Assembly: GCF_907164915.1 (NCBI RefSeq)
Contig: NC_061867.1
Span: 56,403,984-56,467,983 of the forward strand
Source: Impatiens glandulifera
Lineage: Eukaryota; Streptophyta; Magnoliopsida; Ericales; Balsaminaceae
DNA length: 64,000 nucleotides
Direction of reading: 5' to 3'
Shown here: positions 52,036 through 64,000 of the stretch, piece by piece
Position numbering within the stretch: position 1 is the first letter of the stretch
Layout of the letters: each line of letters starts with the position of its first letter
Notes under the pieces: model-generated
What the model was told of the DNA's origin: nothing
What the model saw: the letters and a program-made list of their open reading frames with translations, nothing else
Database searches by the model: none
Program-made: the position numbers and the translations under genes

Positions 52036-52344
52036 ACTATTATTAAAAACTATATAACTTACATCAAAATTATAGATTATTTGATCTTCATTTTAGCTCT
52101 ATTAGCTATATTAATTATATTTAATGTGGATGAATATGAACTATTATAAAATATTTAGTTATATTTGTAGGACGGAATATTTATTGAATTAATTCGAAAT
52201 TCAAATTATTCATATCTGAAATACTAATTTAGATTAACTATTTCAGATTGAATTGAGTTTGACTTGAATAAAGATTCTCCAAATTACTCCAACAAAAATA
52301 TAATCTCTAATAATTATATTGTTTACCAGACTATTTCATTAAAA

Positions 52345-52625
52345 TATTTTTTTCTTTTTTTTATCAATTAGTCCACAACCATTTTCTTCCATAACAATTT
52401 TTTTTTTTCATTTTTATCAAACTTGGTCAATTAAAGAGTTTGTATTAAAACATAAATAAAAGTCATGTTTTAAACAAAAATAAATTTAGAATTATCAAAT
52501 ATGCTTATTGAATGTATCATCTTATACTTATTATTACAGATCAAATAAATTAATTATAACAAAAATATATTATTATCTTTTTATAATAAAGTGGTTTATA
52601 TTATTTAAAGAAAAAATACGATGGT
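52345..52625. repeat. Dispersed AT-rich repeat, copy 2 (inverted)
   Basis: Inverted relative to 33700-33990. A third partial copy (AATGTATCATCTTA region) lies at about 53895-53965. Confidence 0.75.
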
Positions 52626-52975
52626 AAACATATTATCATAGTCTAAGGCTGTTAAAATAGTACAAAATTATCATAAGAATGTTTTTATATTTTAATATAC
52701 AAATATCATTAATTATTTAAGACTCAATCAATTATGATATACCTATTAAAAACATAAATTAAAAAATAATTTTACAAATTTTTTATTTATTTATTATTTG
52801 TAAAGTAGAAAACTAGTCTAACTCTTATCTATATATATATAATGATGCTTAATTTTTAAAGTGTCCGGATTGCCGGGTCGAGAGCTGTGATTAATTTGGA
52901 TACTTGGGTCGAATTGTGGGTTGACCCGTTTTTAAATTTAAAACGGTTAAAAATAATATTAAAAATGCTAGAGGT

Positions 52976-53036
52976 ATGGTTCGAACTTGCAACCTAACAA
53001 AACAAGTACAATTTTTTAACCAACTAGGCTACAAAG
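52976..53036 (-). repeat. tRNA-like pol III module, copy 1
   Basis: The minus strand has a perfect A-box consensus TAGCCTAGTTGG (53031-53020) and, 33 nt on, a B-box-like GTTCGAACC. A tRNA-derived (SINE-like) segment within the Helitron unit. No complete tRNA cloverleaf is evident. Confidence 0.6.
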
Positions 53037-53268
53037 ACTTTATATTTTAAATTCAACACAAAATTTGATAAACGCGGGACGTTTTAATATTAATATAAGT
53101 TCAACTTTTTAACTAACTAATCTATATATATATAATGATGCTTAATTTTTAAAGTGTCCGGATTGCCGGGTCGAAAGCTGTGGTTAATTTGGATACTTGG
53201 GTCGGATTGTAGGTTGACCCGTTTTTAAATTTAAAACGGTTAAAAATAATATTAAAAATGCTAGAGGT

Positions 53269-53329
53269 ATGGTTCGAACTTGCAACCTAACAAAACAAGT
53301 ACAACTGTTTAACCAACTAGGCTACAAAG
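53269..53329 (-). repeat. tRNA-like pol III module, copy 2
   Basis: Same A box (53324-53313) and B box at a 293-bp offset from copy 1. Confidence 0.6.
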
Positions 53330-54899
53330 ACTTTATATTTTAAATTCAACATCAAATTTGATAAACGCGGGACGTTTTAATATTAATATAAGTTCAACTT
53401 TGTAACTAACTAATCTATATATATAATGATGTTGAGTAAATGGATATTTGGGTCGGATTGTGGGTTGACTCCATAAAAACTTAAAACGGTTAAAAATAAA
53501 ATTAAATATGTTATCCGTAATTTTTTTCACGGTTTTTTATATTATTACTCGTGCAAATGCACGGGCTAAATGCTAGTTCTATTTAAAGACGTCATACTAA
53601 TGATATGATTAACTTTCTTAATTAAAATAACAATAATAAATTAATTTGTTAACATAAATCAATAATTATTAATAAATAAGAGTTAATTTATTGTAAATTT
53701 AAAAAGAGAAAGTAAATAATAAGATAAATATAATAAAAATATTAATAGATGAATCTCCCATCTTCATTAACCACCCCATCCGCATCTTCTGCGACCAAAC
53801 CTCATATATCTTTGTTATTAATAAATGGAAAATAATGAATTTCAAAAAGCATAGGAAGCAAAGTGCTTAAAATATAATTAGAGACAGTGTTTTTAGAAAA
53901 ATAATAATAAAAAATTTAGAATTACTAAATAAAGTCATTGAATGTATCATCTTATCTTATGTTGTACCATGGTTAATTCCATTTAGGAAGGAGCAAGACT
54001 AACCAGAACGAACGATGAATAGGGGCTGGTCTTCATATATAATATATACCTAACCCTTTAGTATTAGCTTAATATGTTCTTCCTTTCTTTTTCCTTCATA
54101 TATCAAAAAGTAGTAATTTGTTTCTTTAGTAGCAGTGGGAAACCACTTATCCATTTCTTGGTATAGTTCCATTTCTTATTACTGACTTTCCCCTTCCATT
54201 GAATACTTGAATTCTGGTCAATGGTGAAACCTCTGTAGCAGGATATGATAGCTTATGTCTATCCATGAAAATGAGCTGACCTTAAGTTACAGCCGTTCAG
54301 GCTTTGAAACACAATACAAATCAATAGGTCTAAAAATGGAGATTCTTGATGGATAATTTAAACAATTTCACAGTGCGAATTGCTTGCATGCACGCAATAT
54401 TTTGTGAGTGTATCTTCATGTAATTGTTTCTGTAATTGTTGAGTCCAAGTTCTCATCCCTGGGTTGATCTCACGGCTGCACTTGCTAGAGTTAGTTTATC
54501 TCTGAAGGAAAGATCACTTCAGTCTGCAGCAAATGTCTTCTTAAAAATATGGCCTAATTTGGCGTTTGCTTCTCTTCTGCAGCTTATACTACATCATCAA
54601 GTGCAGATCTCCTATAAAAAAGGTAAAATTTTAAAAAACTTATTATTGATATTATTTTTCAACTAGCTGAGGCAGCTTGTAGCCTCATTGGTAGTCAATC
54701 CAGATCCTTATTGGTGTCAATCCTGATTTCCTTAAGATTTAGGTAGAATTTCAATACGCTTGTATTCTGGGCTTGTGAATTGGATCTGTGTATTGGGTGG
54801 GTTATAAAGTTGAGGAATAACGGATTCAACCTAAATGGGTGGGTGGTAATTCGAGTTTTTGTGTTTATTGAAAATTTAAATCCGGGATAAATTATTACT

Positions 54900-55440
54900 T
54901 TAATACAAGCGTAACTTTTTTGTGTTTATTGAAAATTTATACCCGGAATAAATTATTACTCTAATACAAGCTTAACATGAGTGGTGATCTAAATTATAAA
55001 TGAACTTTGAGCTATCTAATCATTTTTTTATTTGGACTTATTTTATAAAATAGTCCTACGTATAAATTAAAAATAATATTTAAAATAGTTATTAAATAAA
55101 ATCATATACAAAAATTAAACAATATATATATATATATAAAGAAACTCTCCCAACATAACAATATAATAGAAAATCAACTATGTGAAAGTGTGATCACGAT
55201 ATGAGAACTCGTTTGGATTGTCGAAGTGTGGTAAAAAAAAGTCGTAGTATATGAGATGCAATGTTGTGGTGCAAAATACTCGAAGTGAGATTACAAAATT
55301 AGTAGTATGAAATATCCATATTAGAAAAAAAATAATAATTAGTGATTAAATATGTGAATGAAAAGAAGGTCACGAGATGAGAGTTGATTTGCCGAAGTGA
55401 GGGTAAGATGTCGTGATAATGATATGAGACGTTTAATGTA
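54900..55440. repeat. About 570-bp direct duplication, copy 2
   Basis: Partner of 51459-52035. A small internal duplication of ATTGAAAATTTAAACCCGGGA-like sequence (one variant TCCGGG, one CCCGGA) precedes it at 54865-54950. Confidence 0.83.
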
Positions 55441-57322
55441 CAAAATATTCGAAGTGAAGTCACACGAATAGTAACGAGAGGTTTATTTAATACAAAGAAT
55501 ATTGGCGGTTGTGGAATAAATGATAGTAAAAATGTCGGTGATATGAGATGGTTAATTTGCCAAAATTGAGGGTAAAAGATGTTAGTAATTGTGAGATTAT
55601 TGAGTGAATAAATGATGTAACGAGATTAATAATATTAAAGATCAGAGAATAAAAGATATTGGTAGTTAAATAAGATTGTTAGTTTACCGAAATTTAAAAG
55701 TTAAAACATTATGAGTTAAACTAAAATTAAGATTGTTTATTTCAAATTTTAAAAGTAAAAAGACTTGGAGTTAAACTAAAATTAAAATTGTTTATTTTTA
55801 AATTTTTTTAGGTAAATATGATGAAGACGATCACAATGCTGTTTCAACAAATATAAATATTAACAACTAAGGAGAGGACGACGATGAATATGATAACAAT
55901 AATGACAATAAGGATGAAGATACAAAATGACAACAATAAAAAAAAGACAACATAGATGTGAATTTGATTAATCTTTTTACCATAAAGACATTAGGTTAGT
56001 TATATAACTAATTTCATAGCTATATATTTTATTTGTACTTATTTTAACCAATTTTATCTTGTACTTGTATGGTTAAGTTTTTCTGCATAAATATAGTGTA
56101 ACAAGTGTAATGAAAAAATGTATGTTTATTTAAACAATATAATAATATTTTCCTTAAAATTTCTACAGGGTCAAACATGTGAATTATCTAGTCAACACAT
56201 ATTCCATATTGAATTTCTAAGCCCACATAATTTGAACACGGAGTTTCTTTGAATCAGGTTTTAATGGTCAATGATTTATAACATTAATGTATCTAGAGTC
56301 TTGTTTGACTTTAGGTTATTAGAGATTATCTTAAATAACACTCTTCAAATCAATAACATATTATATAACATATCATTTAAATAAATTTAATTATTATTTA
56401 AAAAACCTATTTTTTTATTATTTTTATACTGTTAATATATTTTTATTTAAATAATTTTAAATAATTTAATTTGCCATAACTTATATACATTAAACAAGGC
56501 TATTTAAATTAAATAAACGATCCAGATCAAACAAAGCCTTAGACATTACCTAAGATAGAGTTGACAAATACCCTATTATATACTATTTTTAAATATTAAA
56601 ATTGTTGTTAAAATGGTATGAAATGTCTTTGTAGAGACAAAAATAGTATTACAATTAAAAAAGAACATAATTTATAGTTATTTGTTTATAAATGGTAACT
56701 TGATCATGGACTACTTTTAAATAATTTCATATCATTTTAATAATTAAATAATTCATTTTTTTAGTGAACTAAAATCTAATTTCATTTATTTTAGTAAAAC
56801 AAAATAAAAAAATTATAACTTTTTTTTCCAAATAATCAAAGACTAAGAATCTTCATAAACTTCTTTGATCTAAGTTATTCAAAGTTTAAGTTATGGAATA
56901 AAAAGATTTAAAAGAAATTAATATATAGTAGAAAAATATTTAGATATTTGGATGGATAAATTAATTAATTTTAAGATGATTTAAATAACTTTTATCTAAT
57001 TCCAGTGTTTAGTAAAATAAAATATCCTAAAATAGTATTTATTATATAATTAATAATATATAGGAATATATTTCACAAATTATATATTTTGATTATTTTC
57101 TAATTCAATAAATAAATTACATGGCAAACTCCAACGACGTCGTGGGAAAGATATTTCCTCGCGCGGTGGTTTCTGTCTCTCTTGATGAACGCGGGTCCCA
57201 CCTCTAGAACTTTACTTTATTTCAAATTTAACTAATTCAATTGAATAAAAAATTAAAATTTAATTTATTAAAAAATATATATAATTAATCAAAATCATAA
57301 ATAAGTTGAAAATCCACACAAT

Positions 57323-57323
57323 C

Positions 57324-57379
<56 letters not shown>
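57323..57379. repeat. (TA)n microsatellite inside CCCATA...TATGGG palindrome
   Basis: About 25 TA units flanked by CCCA and TGGG make one perfect inverted repeat of about 57 bp, able to extrude a cruciform. Confidence 0.9.
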
Positions 57380-57651
57380 GAAAAATATATTTCAAATTCA
57401 TTTAATAATTCACAGAATCTGAGATTTTATATTTATTTATTTGTACATTAGTTAATTAATTATTTATAATACTAAGTGAAGTAAAATAAATTGAGGGGGT
57501 TTTGTATCTTAAAAGACATAGTTAAGGAGTCAATTTAAGACTTTTTAAAAAAAAAATATTTGGAGGTGACGAGAGCTTTCAAGGTTTCAACAAACGCAAT
57601 TTCTTCTCCTTCCTTCGTTATCTCTCTCTAGGGCATCTTTCTATCAGCAAT

Positions 57652-57990
57652 ATGCCGTCATTCACAAAGGTTGTATGGGAGACTTTGCTAGAACCTGTAG
57701 TTCAAGATTATCACAAGTGTTTTTTCAAATCCGATGTTGTAGCCGGTAATGAAGAGAGGGAGGATGTTAGATCGACGAAACATATATACATATCACCTGC
57801 TCTGTATGCGACTCCGCAGCCGACTCCGATTCCGGATTGTACCTCCGATCCGTCATCGCCTTGACCATACATCGTTAACCATAAGAGACGCGGAGGTAAG
57901 GTGTTTTCTCTTTGTTCCGATGGTTCTGATGAGAAGAAATTGAAAAAAACCATGTCTTTCTTCATTGACTGCTTCATCAACAGAATCAAA
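57652..57990 (+). pseudogene. Fragment of an unnamed plant protein (NHKRRGG motif)
   Basis: From ATG 57652 it reads MPSFTKVVWETLLEP, then ISPALYATPQPTPIP, then, after a TGA at 57862-57864, PYIVNHKRRGG and an acidic/basic tail to TGA at 57991. The SPALYATPQPTPIP and NHKRRGG blocks look conserved in a plant family of unknown function. 5' flank with TCTCTCTCTAG suggests a genuine transcription-start region. Confidence 0.5.
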
Positions 57991-58009
57991 TGATGCGGTT
58001 ATGCTCGAA

Positions 58010-58402
58010 GAATCGTTCGATCAGGAATTTCTAGGGCTAATCAGTTGAGAGCATATGCGAATTCATTTTTGTCTCGATATGAACCTCTGGCTCTGTTTCT
58101 TGCTTTTCCTTTCTCCCTTGTTGTTGGTTGGTTCCTTCGATCTGTGGGTCCTTCTGTTCACGAGAAAGGGATAAAGACCACTGTTTTAGGGTTCATAATG
58201 TGTTCCATCAAGTAATTTCTTCTCCCTCTTTACTTGCTTGCATAATAGAACGCACATCTGGAACTTTACTCATTTTCTTTTTTTTTTAGTTTTATTTCTT
58301 CTGATTGTCCAAGTGTTGTGTGATTTGATCGAACGATTTGATTTCCGACAAACAGATTTGTACCTGGCTTGAAGAATTACATCGATGCTGAGAAAAAGAA
58401 GG
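58010..58402 (+). pseudogene. Sphingosine-1-phosphate lyase N-terminal fragment
   Basis: The first exon (to 58211) reads RYEPLALFLAFPFSLVVGWF and HEKGIKTTVLGFIMCSIK. The second (58355-58402) reads FVPGLKNYIDAEKKKV. Together they match the N-terminal membrane anchor and linker of plant DPL1. The PLP-binding catalytic domain is absent. It directly abuts the NHKRRGG-type fragment in the same frame direction, a chimera of two genes. Confidence 0.75.
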
Positions 58403-61400
58403 TGGATCATTGTAGAACTGCTTTCTTTTTTAATTGCTTAGAAAGTTTAAAAGGAATATATTTCATTGCTGGATTTACTGCCCTATTTGGAAATGAATTT
58501 GATTTGTTTATTTTTGCTTAGACAATAGTCTCAAATTAAAATCGAATACACAAATCTTTATTATAAAATTGAGATAAATGAAGGAAAAAATAACAGCCCT
58601 AACTAATGATTGAAAGGATGGGAATCTTGGGATACATTCTTCTGTCCTTGAGCCAAAAAAAAAAGTACCAATTATCCCAGTCGAACTGTTTTAGAAAAAA
58701 ATGTGTCAGGCTCAAGCATTCTACTAAAGAGTGTATAACTACTTGGGGCAACCGTATTCATGATAGTGGTCTTGGCAATTAAATGCTGTTGACGTTCTAG
58801 TCTCTTGTGGCCGGATACCATTTAAGAGGTTGTGCATGTAAGATAATATATAAATATGTACATATTATATATATACCTATAGGCTATAGCCTGTAGGAAT
58901 GAATAAATAATTAAATCCTTGTAGTAAAAATAAAATACAATTATTGCAGATACCTGATACATGGAGTGCTATATTTGGCAGTTGACTTTGTAATAGAGAA
59001 ACTTAAGCTGATAATATTTGCATCTAGAAAAATACTTCAGAAAGCCTAACTCTGATACTTATCTCATGGATTTTTTGTTGCTGCAAAAAACTCTTGGTGG
59101 ATTTTCTATGTGTTCTTTAGTGATGGTCCTTATTGGAGTATGTATTTGCTTGGTTTAAACTTGCACATCCTACCTTCTGTTATCCACTTTTCCATTGATC
59201 ATGCAATGAATGACCAAGATCTTATCTCAATTTTCTGTTTTTCCATGAGAACTTAGATCATTTAACTTTCTTGAACTCAAAGCCCATACTGTCATTACTT
59301 AGTAATCACTGTATAATTATTGTGATGATTTACCTAAGTAAAGACCTTCTCTTATCCACTGAGAGTATTGTCTTCTTCTTCTTTAGTTTCTAATTATTCT
59401 TTGACTTATAGAATATCCGGAGCACTAAAATACTCAGATACTTTATTAATTTCTATTAATCTTAGAAGTTGTCTGGTCTTCCAAGTCCTTCCAGCTTGCA
59501 CCCTTCTTTTTACCTCATTTGTTCAATTCACTTGATATATCTTGTGCATTTTTTTCCATTTCTTTTGCTTTCCAGCAGAAACTCCATAACCTTGACAATC
59601 ATCAGCAGAAAAGGTGATATCTTACAATGCATTTGGAAATGGTTTATATAATATCTATATAATATCTATATAATTACCATCCACGACTTTACACGTTCTG
59701 AAATGTATAGTATTTCTAGTCATGTATATTCATCTGTTATTAATGTTGTTGCTGATACAGAGTAGCTGAAGCCAGAGTGCTATTGAATAGAATTGCTCAT
59801 ATTCAATGCTTTTGTTATTTGTCAGGTATGATATTAATAAACTTACACTAGCTTTATAATATTCCCAGTGTTCTTTCCTTCATCTTGTGCATTTTGGTAT
59901 TCATTGAGTTTCATGGGTTTATAATCTTTTCATTCTTATATTTGGTTGACACTTGACAGTGATTGTAACATAGTTGTTTCTATTACTAAAGCTATGTTTT
60001 CGTCTGCAACAATGGGTAATGACCCTATTGGTGGAATCATATGCGAATACAATAATAGAAAGTATTGAGCTAGTTACTAATTTAATGTGATTACTATTGT
60101 AATATGTTTTAATAGAAAGGGTGTTTTGATTTACCTGTTAGATTTACCAAGTGATACAATTTTAATATTATCTTTTGCTACATTAGTGTGGAACTTTGCT
60201 AGGTCTTGTACCATTAGATTTTGTAGTGCTATGGCATCATAATTGTAGACGGACAAGGTTCTTTACTTTTATTCATCACAAACTTGATTAAATGAGCATG
60301 AGTGTTAGCATTCCTATTTTGAACATCTGAAACACATTTGTAACCATAGTTATTACCTATTCTTACTGAGCAAGCATCAAGTTTTCTTTACAGTATAAAA
60401 CCTAATTTTGCTAGGGATGAAAAGTGTAAGCCCTCAAGGGCTTGCAAACCACATCAGCAATAAGATACTCATGCTTGCTAATAAAGTGTTTTGAGGTACC
60501 ATAAGACCCTAATTATACATGGGTTTATAGCTTGAAGGACATTTTTTTGTAAATATTCATGAATAGATGTCCTCATAACCTTAGGAAAGAGATACTGATC
60601 AAAGGAGCCAACAGAACAAGAGAGCTACCCAAGAAACAAACTCACCTCCTTCACCAGCTAATATTAACAGAAAAAAACACAGTTCCAAAATAGTCATAGT
60701 GTGATACAAATTAGATATTAGGGTTTCGAAGGGACAATCAGGCAATGACACATGGTTGGGTAATTAGAAGTATTTTGTACCATAGTGAATGATAACAAAA
60801 AAAGCTACTTAGTTGAGAAAATACATACTTCGACATATCCGATTATATCAGGAAACCCATTGGATGGAATCATGTTGTCTCCATTAGAGGTACAGAATGA
60901 ACAAAAGTCTCAATGTTGGTTAGCTGTAAGAATATTTCTTCTCTAAGTTGAACTCCAAGAAGAATCAACAAGAATATGGCAGGTTTCACAAATTATAATA
61001 ATGAACATGTCATGTATCACAATGGGCCATGTACAGCTATTCTTGCTGGAAACAACATACTGAAATTTCATCAAAATCAGTTCGAAGTTTCACATTCTGA
61101 GCATCCAATAAAACAGGCCATAAAACCAAGTTTTCTTTTCTCCGTTTCTCCTTATGACTCTAAAGAAGAACACTCCCTATGGAAACCTTTGTTCCACTGG
61201 AAAAAGTGGAGATAAGTGGCCTGAAAGATAGGCCATTTTCTTTTCTCTGAATTATTTTTGTGGGTTGAGACTTTCTGGTTATACATGGACAGCAAATCAG
61301 AGTTCATTTCAATGTAATCACAAGTTTCTAAGAGTGATTTTAGGTGACATACTATTCTTTTTCAGTTTAGTTCTTTTTTTTGTGACCCGGATTTTTTCCT

Positions 61401-61631
61401 TGAGTGGTTGCTATAATGCCACCCTTTGAATTCAGAGTGTTCTTAGTGGCAATCGAATCTGATTTATTTTTTGTTTAGTTTCAAAATAATGGTTGTGAAA
61501 AGTTCCAACTGTTAACGATGTTGTATGGGAATTTCTTTTATAGTTAAGTTCCAATAATGACCAACACTGTTTAGATATCTGTATGTGATAGTTACAGTGG
61601 ATACGTGCCCTAATGAATGTCATACTTGCAG
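58403..61631. other. Non-coding spacer
   Basis: About 3.2 kb of T-rich, intron-like sequence. Two short repeats of TATAATATCTA occur near 59645-59675. The 79-codon frame at 60976-61215 has no recognised domain. No supported gene. Confidence 0.4.
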
Positions 61632-63734
61632 AAATCATATGAAACAAAGCAGTATAAGAAGGGTTTGAAGGCAGCAGATGCCATATTGAAGAAGTTTCCA
61701 AACCATGGAGGTAAGCAATATTACATGGCCTATTATTTCATTGGATTTGTGTTACGATGCATATTATATGTTATTATGTGGGCTATTCACTTCTTGACTA
61801 TGAAATATATTTCTTAATGAATTTTTGTTTTATGTGCATGAATCTAAAGAGCGTCAAATTAAAAGATTTATGATTCAGTTGAAAGTGTGTTCTTGCTAAT
61901 ATGCATACATTAATGTGAATATTGTGGCAGTCGTAAGTAGTATAGGTTGACATTATATGTAGTTGTAATTTGCTTCAAATAAGAATTAAACCACTTTGAC
62001 CCTATCATAATGTCCCAATCCATATTGATCGTAATATTCTCTCCTACCTATCTTTATGTTCCTTAGACACTCTAAGGACCTTATATATACTTGCAACACC
62101 TCATCATTCTTTTTTTTTATTGGAAAATCATTCTCTTCATTAACCCTGGCACAATTTGTCCTTTGATTAGTTCTTTGCCATCTATCCTCATTAATTGAAT
62201 GTTCTCTTATACTGTCTTTCCTCTTTATTGCACACGACATATCCTCCTTTTTTCTCTGGGTTCTAGGATGTGCTACCCCCTGTTCTTCTTTATCTTCATG
62301 GTTCTAGGATATGCTACCTTCCTATTCCTCTTTATCTTCTCCTCAACTGTAGCTCAAAATTGGGGGGAGTTAAATTGTGGCTTCATTTGGAAACACTTAT
62401 TATGTCAGTGGATATGATCTAGGTGAGATCACGTCTAAAATCAGAACTTAGTAAGATAGATCCAGAAACATAAAGTGTATCCAAATAGTCCATGTAACAT
62501 GCATATGAATGTCTATCTAGTTCTATATGTATTTGTGAAATAAAATGGAAAGGTAATAGAGCTGGCATAGCATTTGTTTGATTATAGGAATTATGACAAT
62601 TTGGAAGTGATAGATTTCTGCAGCCACTGTTGATGATGTGGTGTGTGTGGCCCAAAATTTGTTTAGCATGTTGTTTTATGGTTCTTGCACCAATTTGGTA
62701 TGTGTCGTGATTCTCTTTGAGGGTTCTTCATTTATATGTTATTTTTCTTGGTTTCCAGAAACCTTATCAATGAAGGGTTTGACATTGAACTGCATGGACC
62801 GCAAAGCAGAAGCTTATGAACTTGTACGGCTTGGACTGAAGGTTAGAATAAATTTTCCATGCCTTGTATTTATGCCTGTTTTGTCCTTCCACTTTGTTGT
62901 AAGTGCTGGTTTAGCTTTTGCACCATATTATAGGATAAAATTATTGAGTAATATTTGTTCCAACATTTTCTTTGACACAGAATGATCTCAAAAGTCATGT
63001 TTGCTGGCATGTTTATGGTCTCATATATCGGTCAGACAGAGAATACAGAGAGCAATTAAGTACTACAGAAATGCTTTAAGGATTGATCCAGACAACATTG
63101 AAATTCTAAGGGACCTATCACTCTTATAGGTGAAATTAATTGATTACCTTTTCTAGCTCTCTTCGTCTTTCCTTGAATAACTGTCCTTAACTAACAAAAA
63201 ATGGTGGTCTTTGCATTATGAGATAGATGGAACATGAAATTAGCATTTCCTTTTCTCCTATTTATTTCCTTGGGGCATGGGGTTATTGCTGTTATTTGAC
63301 GATTAATATGCAGATTTAGTTAAGTTTCATATTATCAATTGAATGGTAGCTGTAAACCATAAGGAACAATATACCATGTTGTATCCTTTATGTATTAATT
63401 TGCTCCCCATATAGTTTACTGCATGACAATATATTCCTTGTATTGCACTTAAGCTTTATGTCAGTTGTGAATATGTGCAGTCTAAGGAAATTTTATTAAG
63501 GCCGTTGCTCACAGAAGCTTTGAGTTATCCATTTAATTTCATTATTTTTCATATGGAATTAATTAATCTGTGTTTCATAGCGCGTGACGTGATCCATAAC
63601 TTGTTCATTATTTCACAGGCTCAAATGCGTGATTTGATGGGTTTCGTTGAAACCAGACAGCAATTGCGGACTCTGAAGCCAAACCATCGTATGAACTGGA
63701 TTGGTTTTACAGTTGCTCATCACCTAAATTCTAA
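61632..63734 (+). pseudogene. NAA15: NAA15 (NatA auxiliary subunit) TPR fragment
   Basis: Exons 61632-61710 (SYETKQYKKGLKAADAILKK), 62759-62841 (TLSMKGLTLNCMDRKAEAYE), 62981-63129 ([20 protein letters not shown]) and 63619-63734 (AQMRDLMGFVETRQQLRTLK), with GT-AG introns. They match the N-terminal TPR repeats of the ribosome-associated N-acetyltransferase scaffold. In exon 3 a lost G after REYRE shifts the frame; read in the old frame, IDPDNIEILRDLSLL follows and ends in TAG where the family has Gln. The first exon is not found upstream. Confidence 0.87.
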
Positions 63735-64000
63735 GTATGACCTCTATTCTGATTCAAATTGGGACCTATTTGCACTGTCCGTTCCTCTTCTTCATATCTC
63801 TCTTTGAGAGACATGTGAGAGGATGGAGTTTAGTGGACATGCCTTGTGTTATCACTCTCTAATTTAAGTAAATTTTATGATATGCTAAGCTTATACAGAC
63901 ATTATGAAGTGAACCTCTATCTGAGACTCATCCGATTTAATCTTGCAGAGTACAAAACATCCATGAGTTGTGCATCATTGGAAGACCTGACATGACAATA
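63735..64000 (+). other. Sequence after NAA15-like exon, window edge
   Basis: Intron-like sequence up to an acceptor candidate CTTGCAG near 63949. The following bases do not clearly continue the TPR protein. Confidence 0.3.

Larger units (their letters stand above)
50824..52827. other. AT-rich region with 570-bp duplicated block
   Basis: Non-coding. 51459-52035 (containing CCTACGTATAAATT and GTGATCACGATATGAGAACT) is repeated in direct orientation at about 54900-55440. 52345-52625 is an inverted copy of 33700-33990. Confidence 0.7.
52828..53576 (+). mobile_element. Helitron-like element with three iterated 5' ends
   Basis: Three 5' termini TCTATATATATAATGATG (T-run variants), each preceded by A, lie at 52828, 53121 and 53414. 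The first two head identical 293-bp units. The only 3' end is at 53576: hairpin CGTGCA-AA-TGCACG (53541-53554 region), then GGGCTAAATGCTAG followed by T. TC start, CTAG end, subterminal hairpin and A/T insertion context are the Helitron signature. Non-autonomous: no Rep/helicase ORF. Confidence 0.82.
53577..57600. other. AT-rich region, mostly repeats
   Basis: Holds a partial dispersed repeat (53895-53965), the second copy of the 570-bp block, and otherwise non-coding AT-rich DNA. A 76-codon frame at 54436-54666 is unrecognised. No supported gene. Confidence 0.5.

Noticed and set aside
52976..53036. Functional tRNA gene
   Set aside because: A and B boxes are present, but the sequence between and around them does not form a full cloverleaf with an anticodon arm; it is repeated inside a Helitron unit.
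59469..61215. Short ORFs (60-86 codons) in the 58.4-61.6 kb spacer
   Set aside because: No recognisable motif, no splice-supported context; compatible with chance in T-rich DNA.

Overview
The window is nuclear DNA of a flowering plant, most likely a eudicot. The support is AT-rich intergenic sequence, GT-AG introns, and plant-type families (FAR1-related, kinesin-14, plant endo-mannanase, TBL, AHL, TON1, autoinhibited Ca2+-ATPase, Ulp1-type MULE genes, a chromovirus). It contains almost no complete host genes. It is a mosaic of transposable elements and broken, intron-containing pieces of at least fifteen host gene families.

Layout. 1-4.7 kb: an open FAR1/MULE-transposase-like gene on the minus strand that runs off the left edge, next to a kinesin-14 motor fragment on the plus strand whose large intron holds an 818-bp MITE. 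4.5-11.6 kb: four tandem composite units (kinesin tail, reverse-strand 2-hydroxyacid dehydrogenase piece, receptor-kinase piece), each ending in a long TTC/TCC polypyrimidine tract. 11.7-12.8 kb: an endo-mannanase exon and a small coiled-coil gene. 12.8-22.1 kb: a possible 9.3-kb composite Mutator-like element, bounded by inverted hairpin modules, with a decayed Ulp1 protease gene (+), a 235-codon ORF (-) and a decayed FAR1-type transposase (-). 21.15-25.2 kb: a large inverted duplication of the FAR1 leader and kinesin block.

25.6-39 kb holds about ten minus-strand exons from unrelated host genes (UTP21, importin-5, SRP14, ACA8/10, TON1, AHL, TBL and unknowns). 39.5-50.7 kb holds plus-strand pieces (importin-5, CDT1, Cu/Zn-SOD, importin-5 again), interrupted by a very young 5.46-kb chromovirus at 41.56-47.01 kb. 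51-57.6 kb is AT-rich with direct duplications and a Helitron-like element with three iterated 5' ends. 57.6-64 kb carries sphingosine-1-phosphate lyase and NAA15 fragments.

The most unusual signal is a palindromic minisatellite with core TTTCGGGACCCGAAA, present as seven arrays (1.2, 13.4, 16.2, 17.7, 19.0, 21.2 and 24.1 kb). It sits in the second intron of both the FAR1-like and the Ulp1-like genes, and these two genes also share an odd leader: a first coding exon that is only the ATG, then a short second exon, then the array-bearing intron. I infer that arrays, hairpin modules and the two genes belong to one mobile system, with the copy at the left edge the best preserved. All family assignments are from reading translated sequence by eye; no database search was run.
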